NCBI RefSeq assembly: GCF_026212465.1
Contig: NC_080060.1
Location: 16,412,195-16,476,194 of the forward strand
Reading direction: 5' to 3'
DNA length: 64,000 nt
Origin: Amaranthus tricolor
Lineage: Eukaryota; Streptophyta; Magnoliopsida; Caryophyllales; Amaranthaceae
Shown in pieces: positions 1-13,600 of this stretch (the stretch's first letter is position 1; the number at the start of each line of letters is the position of its first letter). A model generated the notes under the pieces. The model did no database searches. It worked only from the letters and a program-made list of their open reading frames with translations, and was not told where the DNA came from. Both the position numbers and the translations under genes were made by a program.

Positions 1-3000
1 TTACCAAATATTGTTGTGTGTCAAGTTTCGTGCAAAATAAACCAAGTTTGAGCTACTTTATGCGCGAATGTGCTAAATAAGCTTTAAAGCCCAAAAAATT
101 ACAACTTAGCACATAATTTCTAGCATATGACTGTGATTTTCAATTTTAACTATTTAAACACAACAAGGTATACCAAATAGTGTTGTGTGCCAAGTTTCGT
201 GTAAAACAAACCAAGTTTGAGATACTTTACGAGCGAAAGTGCCAAAAAATCATTAAAACCCATAAAATAGCATATGGCCATGAATTTTATTTGTCACCAC
301 TTTAACACAATAATATATACCAAATTGTGTATTGTGCCAAGTTTGGTGCAAAACAAACCAAGTTTGAGCTACTTTATACGCGAAAGTGTCAAAAAAGCTT
401 AAAAATCCACAAAATCGAAACTTAAAACCTAATCTCTAGCATATGACTATAATTTTTAATTATAACAACTTCAACACAATAATATATACCAAATAGTGTT
501 TTGTGCCAAGTTTCGTGGAAAACAATCCAAGTTTGAGCTACTTTATGTGCGAAAGTGTCAAAAATGCTTACGAACCCATGAAATCGAAATTTAGCACAAA
601 TTTTCTAGCATATGATTAGGATTTTAAATTACAACTATTCCAACCCAATAATATATACCAAATAGTGTTGTGTGCCAAGTTTCATGCAAAACAAACCAAG
701 TTAGACCTACTTTATGCGCGAAAGTGCTAAAAAAGCTTAAAAACAATTAAAATCGCAACTTAGCACGTAAGTTCTACCATATGACTATGATTTTCAATTA
801 TAAGCATTTCAACACAATAGTATATACCAAACTGAGCACTTAAATTCTAGTATATGACTATGATTTTCAATTCTTACCACTTAAACACAATAATATATAC
901 CAAACAGTGTTATGTGCCAAGTTTCGTGCAAAATAAACAAAGTTTCAGCTACTTTATTCACGAATGTGCCAATAAAGCTTAAAAATCCATAAAGTCGAAA
1001 CTTTGCACGTAATTTCTAGCATATGACTAGGATTTTAAATTATAAATATTTCAACTCCATAATATTTACCAAATAGTGTTGTGTGTCAAGTTTCGTGCAA
1101 AATAAACCAAGTTTGAGCTACTTTATGCGCGTATGTGCTAAATAAGCTTTAAAGCCCAAAAAATCACAACTTTGCACGTAATTTCTAGCATATGACTGTG
1201 ATTTTCAATTTTAACCATTTCAACACAACAAGATATACCAAATAGTGTTGTGTGCCAAGTTTCGTGTAAAACAAACCAAGTTTGAGCTACTTTACGAGCG
1301 AAAGTGCCAAAAAATCATTAAAACCCATATAATAGCAGATGACCATGAATTTTATTTCTCACCACTTTAACACAATAATATATAACAAATTGTGTACTGT
1401 GCCAAGTTTGGTGCAAAACAAACCAAGTTTGAGCTACTTTATACACGAAACTGCCAAAAAAGCTTAAAAATCAACAAAATCGAAACTTAAAACGTAATCT
1501 CTAGCATATCATTATAATTTTTAATCATAACAACTTCAACACAATAATATATACCAAATAGTGTTTTGTGCCAAGTTTCGTGCAAAACAAACAAAGTTTG
1601 AGCTACTTTATGTGCGAAAGTGTCAAAAATGCTTACGAACCCATGAAATCGAAATTTAGCACAAAATTTCTAGCATATGAGTATGATTTTCAATTATAAC
1701 TATTTCAACACAATAATATATACCAAATAGTGTTGTGTGCCAAGTTTCATGCAAAATAATCCAAGTTAGACCTACTTTATGCACGAAAGTGCTAATAAAG
1801 CTTAAAAACAATTAAAATCGCAACTGAGCACGTAAGTTCTACCATATGACTATGATTTTCAAGTATAACTAATTCAGCACTCTAATATATACTAAATAAA
1901 GTTGTGTGCCATGTTTCGTGCTAAACAAACCCAGTTTGAGCTACTTTATGCGCGAAAGTGCTAGAAACGCTTAAAAACCCTTAAAATCGCAACATAGCAC
2001 GTAATTTCTAGCATATGACTATGATTTTCAATTATAACCACTTCAACACAATAGTATATACCAAACTTAGCACTTAATTTCTAGTATATGACTATGATTT
2101 TCAATTCTTACCACTTAAACACAATAATATATACCAAACAATGTTATGTTCGTGCAAAACAAACAAAGTTTCAGCTACTTAATTAACGAAAGTGCCAAAA
2201 AAGCTTAAAAATACATAAAGTCGAAACTTAGCACGTAATTTCTAGCATATGACTATGATTTTAAATTATAAACATTTCAACACAATAATATTTACCAAAT
2301 AGTGTTGTGTGTCAAGTTTCGTGCAAAATAAACCAAGTTTGCGCTACTTTATGCGCGAATGTGCTAAATAAGATTTTAAAGCCTAAAAAATCACAACTTA
2401 GCACGTAATCTCTAGCATATGACTGTGATTTTCAATTTTAATCATTTCAACACAACAAGATATACCAAATAGTGTTGTGTGCCAAGTTTCGCGTAAAACA
2501 AACCAAGTTTGAGCTACTTTACGAGCGAAAGTGCCAAAAAAAATCATTAAAACCCATAAAATAGCATATGACCATGAATTTTATTTCTCACCACTTTAAC
2601 ACAATAACATAAACCAAATTGTGTACTGTGCCAAATTTGGTGCAAAACAAACCAAGTTTGAGCTACTTTATACACGAAAGTGCCAAAAAAGTTTAAAAAT
2701 CCACAAAATCGAAACTTAAAATCTTAATCTCTAGTATATCACTATAATTTTTAATTATAACAACTTCAACACAATAATTTATACCAAATAGTGTTTTGTG
2801 CCAAGTTTCGTGCAAAACAAACCAAGTTTAAGCTACTTTATGTGCGAAAGTGTCAAAAATGCTTACGAACCCTTGAAAATCGAAATTTAGCACAGAATTT
2901 CTAGCATATGAGTATGATTTTCAATTATAACTATTTCAACACAATAATATATACCAAATAGTATTGTGTGCCAAGTTTCATGCATAACAAACCAAGTTAG

Positions 3001-3530
3001 ACCTACTTTATGCGCGAAAGTGCTAAAAAAGCTTAAAAACAATTAAAATCGCAACTTAGCACGTAAGTTCTACCATATGACTATGATTTTCAAGTATAAC
3101 TAATTCAACACTCTAATATATACCAAATAAAGTTGTGTGCCAAATTTCGTGCTAAACAAACCCAGTTTGAGATACTTTATGCGCGAAAGTGCTAAAAACG
3201 CTTAAAAACCCTTAAAATCGCAACATAGCACGTAATTTCTAGCATATGACTATGATTTTCAATTATAACCACTTCAACACAATAGTATATACCAAACTTA
3301 GCACTTAATTTCTAGTATATGACTATGATTTTCAATTGTTACCACTTAAACACAATAATATATACCAAACAATGTTATGTGCCAAGTTTCGTGCAAAACA
3401 AACAAAGTTTCAGCTACTTTATCCACGAAAGTGCCAAAAAAGCTTAAAAATCCATAAAGTCGAAACTTAGCACGTAATTTCTAGCATATGACTATGATTT
3501 TAAATTATAAACATTTCAACTCAATAACAT
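1..3530. repeat. Domain I HOR copy 1 (A-BC, 3530 bp)
   Basis: Monomer starts, taken at the TACC of TATACCAAA, fall at 2, 171, 318, 487, 656, 825, 898, 1067, 1236, 1383, 1552, 1721, 1890, 2059, 2132, 2293, 2463, 2612, 2782, 2952, 3121, 3290 and 3363, and the next unit begins at 3532. Blocks are A- 1-1065 (seven units), B 1066-2291 and C 2292-3530 (eight units each). The 73-bp remnants start at 825, 2059 and 3290; the roughly 147-bp monomers start at 171, 1236 and 2463. Block B is a few bases short because part of GTGCCAAGTTT is missing near 2149. The left end of the window coincides with a unit start only because the phase was set there. Confidence 0.9.
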
Positions 3531-6500
3531 TTACCAAATATTGTTGTGTGTCAAGTTTCGTGCAAAATAAACCAAGTTTGAGCTACTTTATGCGCGAATG
3601 TGCTAAATAAGCTTTAAAGCCCAAAAAATTACAACTTAGCACATAATTTCTAGCATATGACTGTGATTTTCAATTTTAACTATTTAAACACAACAAGGTA
3701 TACCAAATAGTGTTGTGTGCCAAGTTTCGTGTAAAACAAACCAAGTTTGAGATACATTACGAGCGAAAGTGCCAAAAAATCATTAAAACCCATAAAATAG
3801 CATATGGCCATGAATTTTATTTGTCACCACTTTAACACAATAATATATACCAAATTGTGTATTGTGCCAAGTTTGGTGCAAAACAAACCAAGTTTGAGCT
3901 ACTTTATACGCGAAAGTGCCAAAAAAGCTTAAAAATCCACAAAATCGAAACTTAAAACCTAATCTCTAGCATATGACTATAATTTTTAATTATAACAACT
4001 TCAACACAATAATATATACCAAATAGTGTTTTGTGCCAAGTTTCGTGGAAAACAATCCAAGTTTGAGCTACTTTATGTGCGAAAGTGTCAAAAATGCTTA
4101 CGAACCCATGAAATCGAAATTTAGCACAAATTTTCTAGCATATGATTAGGATTTTAAATTATAACTATTCCAACCCAATAATATATACCAAATAGTGTTG
4201 TGTGCCAAGTTTCATGCAAAACAAACCAAGTTAGACCTACTTTATGCGCGAAAGTGCTAAAAAAGCTTAAAAACAATTAAAATCGCAACTTAGCACGTAA
4301 GTTCTACCATATGACTATGATTTTCAATTATAAGCATTTCAACACAATAGTATATACCAAACTGAGCACTTAAATTCTAGTATATGACTATGATTTTCAA
4401 TTCTTACCACTTAAACACAATAATATATACCAAACAGTGTTATGTGCCAAGTTTCGTGCAAAATAAACAAAGTTTCAGCTACTTTATTCACGAATGTGCC
4501 AATAAAGCTTAAAAATCCATAAAGTCGAAACTTTGCACGTAATTTCTAGCATATGACTATGATTTTAAATTATAAATATTTCAACTCAATAATATTTACC
4601 AAATAGTGTTGTGTGTCAAGTTTCGTGCAAAATAAACCAAGTTTGAGCTACTTTATGCGCGTATGTGCTAAATAAGCTTTAAAGCCCAAAAAATCACAAC
4701 TTTGCACGTAATTTCTAGCATATGACTGTGATTTTCAATTTTAACCATTTCAACACAACAAGATATACCAAATAGTGTTGTGTGCCAAGTTTCGTGTAAA
4801 ACAAACCAAGTTTGAGCTACTTTACGAGCGAAAGTGCCAAAAAATCATTAAAACCCATATAATAGCAGATGACCATGAATTTTATTTCTCACCACTTTAA
4901 CACAATAATATATAACAAATTGTGTACTGTGCCAAGTTTGGTGCAAAACAAACCAAGTTTGAGCTACTTTATACACGAAACTGCCAAAAAAGCTTAAAAA
5001 TCAACAAAATCGAAACTTAAAACGTAATCTCTAGCATATCATTATAATTTTTAATCATAACAACTTCAACACAATAATATATACCAAATAGTGTTTTGTG
5101 CCAAGTTTCGTGCAAAACAAACAAAGTTTGAGCTACTTTATGTGCGAAAGTGTCAAAAATGCTTACGAACCCATGAAATCGAAATTTAGCACAAAATTTC
5201 TAGCATATGAGTATGATTTTCAATTATAACTATTTCAACACAATAATATATACCAAATAGTGTTGTGTGCCAAGTTTCATGCAAAATAATCCAAGTTAGA
5301 CCTACTTTATGCACGAAAGTGCTAATAAAGCTTAAAAACAATTAAAATCGCAACTGAGCACGTAAGTTCTACCATATGACTATGATTTTCAAGTATAACT
5401 AATTCAGCACTCTAATATATACTAAATAAAGTTGTGTGCCATGTTTCGTGCTAAACAAACCCAGTTTGAGCTACTTTATGCGCGAAAGTGCTAGAAACGC
5501 TTAAAAACCCTTAAAATCGCAACATAGCACGTAATTTCTAGCATATGACTATGATTTTCAATTATAACCACTTCAACACAATAGTATATACCAAACTTAG
5601 CACTTAATTTCTAGTATATGACTATGATTTTCAATTCTTACCACTTAAACACAATAATATATACCAAACAATGTTATGTTCGTGCAAAACAAACAAAGTT
5701 TCAGCTACTTAATTAACGAAAGTGCCAAAAAAGCTTAAAAATACATAAAGTCGAAACTTAGCACGTAATTTCTAGCATATGACTATGATTTTAAATTATA
5801 AACATTTCAACACAATAATATTTACCAAATAGTGTTGTGTGTCAAGTTTCGTGCAAAATAAACCAAGTTTGCGCTACTTTATGCGCGAATGTGCTAAATA
5901 AGATTTTAAAGCCTAAAAAATCACAACTTAGCACGTAATCTCTAGCATATGACTGTGATTTTCAATTTTAATCATTTCAACACAACAAGATATACCAAAT
6001 AGTGTTGTGTGCCAAGTTTCGCGTAAAACAAACCAAGTTTGAGCTACTTTACGAGCGAAAGTGCCAAAAAAAATCATTAAAACCCATAAAATAGCATATG
6101 ACCATGAATTTTATTTCTCACCACTTTAACACAATAACATAAACCAAATTGTGTACTGTGCCAAGTTTGGTGCAAAACAAACCAAGTTTGAGCTACTTTA
6201 TACACGAAAGTGCCAAAAAAGTTTAAAAATCCACAAAATCGAAACTTAAAATCTTAATCTCTAGTATATTTATATAATTTTTAATTATAACAACTTCAAC
6301 ACAATAATTTATACCAAATAGTGTTTTGTGCCAAGTTTCGTGCAAAACAAACCAAGTTTAAGCTACTTTATGTGCGAAAGTGTCAAAAATGCTTACGAAC
6401 CCTTGAAAATCGAAATTTAGCACAGAATTTCTAGCATATGAGTATGATTTTCAATTATAACTATTTCAACACAATAATATATACCAAATAGTATTGTGTG

Positions 6501-7060
6501 CCAAGTTTCATGCATAACAAACCAAGTTAGACCTACTTTATGCGCGAAAGTGCTAAAAAAGCTTAAAAACAATTAAAATCGCAACTTAGCACGTAAGTTC
6601 TACCATATGACTATGATTTTCAAGTATAACTAATTCAACACTCTAATATATACCAAATAAAGTTGTGTGCCAAATTTCGTGCTAAACAAACCCAGTTTGA
6701 GATACTTTATGCGCGAAAGTGCTAAAAACGCTTAAAAACCCTTAAAATCGCAACATAGCACGTAATTTCTAGCATATGACTATGATTTTCAATTATAACC
6801 ACTTCAACACAATAGTATATACCAAACTTAGCACTTAATTTCTAGTATATGACTATGATTTTCAATTGTTACCACTTAAACACAATAATATATACCAAAC
6901 AATGTTATGTGCCAAGTTTCGTGCAAAACAAACAAAGTTTCAGCTACTTTATCCACGAAAGTGCCAAAAAAGCTTAAAAATCCATAAAGTCGAAACTTAG
7001 CACGTAATTTCTAGCATATGACTATGATTTTAAATTATAAACATTTCAACTCAATAACAT
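3531..7060. repeat. Domain I HOR copy 2 (A-BC, 3530 bp)
   Basis: Same length and block order as the preceding copy: A- 3531-4595, B 4596-5821, C 5822-7060. By eye I found only about ten base differences from 1-3530, for example GATACATTACG against GATACTTTACG near 3754, GTGCC against GTGTC near 3917, and CTAGTATATTTATA against CTAGTATATCACTA near 6264. That is above 99 percent identity over 3.5 kb with no length change. It is either a very recent duplication or strong homogenisation; a duplicated assembly path is less likely because real differences exist. Confidence 0.9.
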
Positions 7061-10000
7061 TTACCAAATATTGTTGTGTGTCAAGTTTCGTGCAAAATAA
7101 ACCAAGTTTGAGCTACTTTATGCGCGAATGTGCTAAATAAGCTTTAAAGCCCAAAAAATTACAACTTAGCACATAATTTCTAGCATATGACTGTGATTTT
7201 CAATTTTAACTATTTAAACACAACAAGGTATACCAAATAGTGTTGTGTGCCAAGTTTCGTGTAAAACAAACCAAGTTTGAGATACATTACGAGCGAAAGT
7301 GCCAAAAAATCATTAAAACCCATAAAATAGCATATGGCCATGAATTTTATTTGTCACCACTTTAACACAATAATATATACCAAATTGTGTATTGTGCCAA
7401 GTTTGGTGCAAAACAAACCAAGTTTGAGCTACTTTATACGCGAAAGTAGCAAAAAAGCTTAAAAATCCATAAAATCGAAACTTAAAACCTAATCTCTAGC
7501 ATATGACTATAATTTTTAATTATAACAACTTCAACACAATAATATATACCAAATAGTGTTTTGTGCCAAGTTTCGTGGAAAACAATCCAAGCTTGAGCTA
7601 CTTTATGTGCGAAAGTGTCAAAAATGCTTACGAACCCATGAAATCGAAATTTAGCACAAATTTTCTAGAATATGATTATGATTTTAAATTATAACTATTC
7701 CAACCCAATAATATATACCAAATAGTGTTGTGTGCCAAGTTTCATGCAAAACAAACCAAGTTAGACCTACTTTATGCGCGAAAGTGCTAAAAAAGCTTAA
7801 AAACAATTAAAATCGCAACTTAGCACGTAAGTTCTACCATATGACTATGATTTTCAATTATAAGCACTTCAACACAATAGTATATACCAAACTGAGCACT
7901 TAAATTCTAGTATATGACTATGATTTTCAATTCTTACCACTTAAACACAATAATATATACCAAACAGTGTTATGTGCCAAGTTTCGTGCAAAACAAACAA
8001 AGTTTCAGCTACTTTATTCACGAATGTGCCAATAAAGCTTAAAAATCCATAAAGTCGAAACTTAGCACGTAATTTCTAGCATATGACTATGATTTTAAAT
8101 TATAAATATTTCAACTCAATAATATTTACCAAATAGTGTTGTGTGTCAAGTTTCGTGCAAAATAAACCAAGTTTGAGCTACTTTATGCGCGTATGTGCTA
8201 AATAAGCTTTAAAGCCCAAAAAATCACAACTTTGCACGTAATTTCTAGCATATGACTGTGATTTTCAATTTTAACCATTTCAACACAACAATATATACCA
8301 AATAGTGTTGTGTGCCAAGTTTCGTGTAAAACAAACCAAGTTTGAGCTACTTTACGAGCGAAAGTTCCAAAAAATCATTAAAACCCATAAAATAGCATAT
8401 GACCATGAATTTTATTTCTCACCACTTTAACACAATAATATATACCAAATTGTGTACTGTGCCAAGTTTGGTGCAAAACAAACCAAGTTTGAGCTACTTT
8501 ATACACGAAACTGCCAAAAAAGCTTAAAAATCCACAAAATCGAAACTTAAAACGTAATATCTAGCATATCACTATAATTTTTAATTATAACAACTTCAAC
8601 ACAATAATATATACCAAATAGTGTTTTATGCCAAGTTTCGTGCAAAAAAAAACCAAGTATGAGCTACTTTATGTGCGAAAGTGTCAAAAATGCTTACGAA
8701 ACCCATGAAATCGAAATTTAGCACAGAATTTCTAGCATATGAGTATGATTTTCAATTATAACTATTTCAACACAATAATATATACCAAATAGTGTTGTGT
8801 GCCAAGTTTCATGCAAAACAAACCATGTTAGACCTACTTTATGCGCGAAAGTGCTAAAAAAGCTTAAAAACAATTAAAATCGCAACTTAGCACGTAAGTT
8901 CTACTATATGACTATGATTTTCAAGTATAACTAATTCAGCACTCTAATATATACCAAATAAAGTTGTGTGCCAAGTTTCGTGCTAAACAAACCCAGTTTG
9001 AGCTACTTTATGCGCAAAAGTGCTAAAAACGCTTAAAAACCCTTAAACTCGCAACATAGCACGTAATTTCTAGCATATGACTATGATTTTCAATTATAAC
9101 CACTTCAACACAATAGTATATACCAAACTGAGCACTTAATTTCTAGTAGATGACTATGATTTTCAATTCTTACCACTTAAACACAATAATATATTACCAA
9201 ACAGTGTTATGTGCCAAGTTTCGTGCAAAACAAATAAAGTTTCAGCTACTTTATTCACGATAGTGCCAAAAAAGCTTAAAAATCCATAAAGTCGAAACTT
9301 AGCACGTAATTTCTAGCATATGACTATGATTTTAAATTATAAACATTTCAACTCAATAATATTTACCAAATAGTGTTGTGTGTCAAGTTTCGTGCAAAAT
9401 AAACCAAGTTTGAGCTACTTTATGCGCGAATGTGCTAAATAAGATTTTAAAGCCTAAAAAATCACAACTTAGCACGTAATCTCTAGCATATGACTGTGAT
9501 TTTCAATTTTAATCATTTCAACACAACAAGATATACCAAATAGTGTTGTGTGCCAAGTTTCGCGTAAAACAAACCAAGTTTGAGCTACTTTACGAGCGAA
9601 AGTGCCCAAAAAAATCATTAAAACCCATAAAATAGGATATGACCATGAATTTTATTTCTCACCACTTTAACACAATAACATAAACCAAATTGTGTACTGT
9701 GCCAAGTTTGGTGCAAAACAAACCAAGTTTGAGCTACTTTATACACGAAAGTGCCAAAAAAGTTTAAAAATCCACAAAATCGAAACTTAAAATCTTAATC
9801 TCTAGCATATCACTATAATTTTTAATTATAACAACTTCAACACAATAATTTATACCAAATAGTGTTTTGTGCCAAGTTTCGTGCAAAACAAACCAAGTTT
9901 AAGCTACTTTATGTGCGAAAGTGTCAAAAATGCTTACGAACCCTTGAAAATCGAAATTTAGCACAGAATTTCTAGCATATGAGTATGATTTTCAATTATA

Positions 10001-10603
10001 ACTATTTCAACACAATAATATATACCAAATAGTATTGTGTGCCAAGTTTCATGCAAAACAAACCAAGTTAGACCTACTTTATGCGCGAAAGTGCTAAAAA
10101 AGCTTAAAAACAATTAAAATCGCAACTTAGCACGTAAGTTCTACCATATGACTATGATTTTTAAGTATAACTAATTCAACAATCTAATATATACCAAATA
10201 AAGTTGTGTGCCAAATTTTCGTGCTAAACAAACCCAGTTTGAGATACTTTATGCGCGAAAGTGCTAAAAACGCTTAAAAACCCTTAAAATCGCAACATAG
10301 CACGTAATTTCTAGCATATGACTATGATTTTCAATTATAACCACTTCAACCACAATAGTATATACCAAACTTAGCACTTAATTTCTAGTATATGACTATG
10401 ATTTTCAATTGTTACCACTTAAACACAATAATATATACCAAACAATGTTATGTGCCAAGTTTCGTGCAAAACAAACAAACTTTCAGCTACTTTATCCACG
10501 AAAGTGCCAAAAAAGCTTAAAAATCCATAAAGTCGAAACTTAGCACGTAATTTCTAGCATATGACTATGATTTTAAATTATAAACATTTCAACTCAATAA
10601 TAT
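7061..10603. repeat. Domain I HOR copy 3 (A-BC, 3543 bp)
   Basis: Blocks are A- 7061-8125, B 8126-9362 and C 9363-10603. Block B differs from block B of the first two copies: it has GTGTTTTATGCCAAG and a longer A run before CCAAGTATGAGC (near 8645), matching the B blocks at 11669, 16614, 21556 and 24027. It therefore looks like the unrearranged B, and the B of the two preceding copies is probably the chimaera. The copy is slightly longer through small insertions. Confidence 0.88.
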
Positions 10604-13600
10604 TTACCAAATATTGTTGTGTGTCAAGTTTCGTGCAAAATAAACCAAGTTTGAGCTACTTTATGCGCGAATGTGCTAAATAAGCTTTAAAGCCCAAAAA
10701 ATTACAACTTAGCACATAATTTCTAGCATATGACTGTGATTTTCAATTTTAACTATTTAAACACAACAAGGTATACCAAATAGTGTTGTGTGCCAAGTTT
10801 CGTGTAAAACAAACCAAGTTTGAGATACTTTACGAGCGAAAGTGCCAAAAAATCATTAAAACCCATAAAATAGCATATGGCCATGAATTTTATTTGTCAC
10901 CACTTTAACACAATAATATATACCAAATTGTGTATTGTGCCAAGTTTGGTGCAAAACAAACCAAGTTTGAGCTACTTTATACGCGAAAGTGCCAAAAAAG
11001 CTTAAAAATCCACAAAATCGAAACTTAAAACCTAATCTCTAGCATATGACTATAATTTTTAATTATAACAACTTCAACACAATAATATATACCAAATAGT
11101 GTTTTGTGCCAAGTTTCGTGGAAAACAATCCAAGTTTGAGCTACTTTATGTGCGAAAGTGTCAAAAATGCTTACGAACCCATGAAATCGAAATTTAGCAC
11201 AAATTTTCTAGAATATGATTATGATTTTAAATTATAACTATTCCAACCCAATAATATATACCAAATAGTGTTGTGTGCCAAGTTTCATGCAAAACAAACC
11301 AAGTTAGACCTACTTTATGCGCGAAAGTGCTAAAAAAGCTTAAAAACAATTAAAATCGCAACTTAGCACGTAAGTTCTACCATATGACTATGATTTTCAA
11401 TTATAAGCACTTCAACACAATAGTATATACCAAACTGAGCACTTAAATTCTAGTATATGACTATGATTTTCAATTCTTACCACTTAAACACAATAATATA
11501 TACCAAACAGTGTTATGTGCCAAGTTTCGTGCAAAACAAACAAAGTTTCAGCTACTTTATTCACGAATGTGCCAATAAAGCTTAAAAATCCACAAAGTCG
11601 AAACTTAGCACGTAATTTCTAGCATATGACTATGATTTTAAATTATAAATATTTCAACTCAATAATATTTACCAAATAGTGTTGTGTGTCAAGTTTCGTG
11701 CAAAATAAACCAAGTTTGAGCTACTTTATGCGCGTATGTGCTAAATAAGCTTTAAAGCCCAAAAAATCACAACTTTGCACGTAATTTCTAGCATATGACT
11801 GTGATTTTCAATTTTAACCATTTCAACACAACAATATATACCAAATAGTGTTGTGTGCGAAGTTTCGTGTAAAACAAACCAAGTTTGAGCTACTTTACGA
11901 GCGAAAGTTCCAAAAAATCATTAAAACCCATAAAATAGCATATGACCATGAATTTTATTTCTCACCACTTTAACACAATAATATATACCAAATTGTGTAC
12001 TGTGCCAAGTTTGGTGCAAAACAAACCAAGTTTGAGCTACTTTATACACGAAACTGCCAAAAAAGCTTAAAAATCCACAAAATCGAAACTTAAAACGTAA
12101 TATCTAGCATATCACTATAATTTTTAATTATAACAACTTCAACACAATAATATATACCAAATAGTGTTTTATGCCAAGTTTCGTGCAAAAAAAACCAAGT
12201 ATGAGCTACTTTATGTGCGAAAGTGTCAAAAATGCTTACGAACCCATGAAATCGAAATTTAGCACAGAATTTCTAGCATATGAGTATGATTTTCAATTAT
12301 AACTATTTCAACACAATAATATATACCAAATAGTGTTGTGTGCCAAGTTTCATGCAAAACAAACCATGTTAGACCTACTTTATGCGCGAAAGTGCTAAAA
12401 AAGCTTAAAAACAATTAAAATCGCAACTTAGCACGTAAGTTCTACCATATGACTATGATTTTCAAGTATAACTAATTCAACACTCTAATATATACCAAAT
12501 AAAGTTGTGTGCCAAGTTTCGTGCTAAACAAACCCAGTTTGAGCTACTTTATGCGCAAAAGTGCTAAAAACGCTTAAAAACCCTTAAACTCGCAACATAG
12601 CACGTAATTTCTAGCATATGACTATGATTTTCAATTATAACCACTTCAACACAATAGTATATACCAAACTGAGCACTTAATTTCTAGTAGATGACTATGA
12701 TTTTCAATTCTTACCACTTAAACACAATAATATATACCAAACAGTGTTATGTGCCAAGTTTCGTGCAAAACAAATAAAGTTTCTGCTACTTTATTCACGA
12801 TAGTGCCAAAAAAGCTTAAAAATCCATAAAGTCGAAACTTAGCACGTAATTTCTAGCACATGACTATGATATTAAATTATAAACATTTCAACTCAATAAT
12901 ATTTACCAAATAGTGTTGTGTGTCAAGTTTCGTGCAAAATAAACCAAGTTCGAGCTACTTTATGCGCGAATGTGCGAAATACGTTTTAAAGCGCAAAAAA
13001 TCACAACTTAACACGTAATTTCTAGCATATGACTGTGATTTTCAATTTTAACCATTTCAACACAACAAGATCTACCAAATAGTGTTGTGTGCCATGTTTC
13101 GTGTAAAACAAACCAAGTTTGAGCTACTTTACGAGCGAAAGTGCGAAAAAATCATTAAAACCCATAAAATAGCATATGACCATGAATTTTATTTCTCACC
13201 ACTTTAACACAATAATATATACCAAATTGTGTACTGTGCCAAGTTTGGTGCAAAACAAACCAAGTTTGAGCTATTTTATACACGAAACTGCCAAAAAAGC
13301 TTAAAAATCAACAAAATCGAAACTTAAAACGTAATCTCTAGCATATCACTATAATTTTTAATTATAACAACTTCAACACAATAACATATACCAAATAGTG
13401 TTTTGTGCCAAAATTTCGCGCAAAACAAACCAACTTTGAGCTACTTTATGTGCGAAAGTGTCAAAAATGCTTACGAACCCATGAAATCGAAATTTAGCAC
13501 AGAATTTCTAGCATATGAGTATGATTTTCAATTATAACTATTTCAACACAATAATATATACCAAATAGTGTTGTGGTGTGCCAAGTTTAATGCAAAACAA

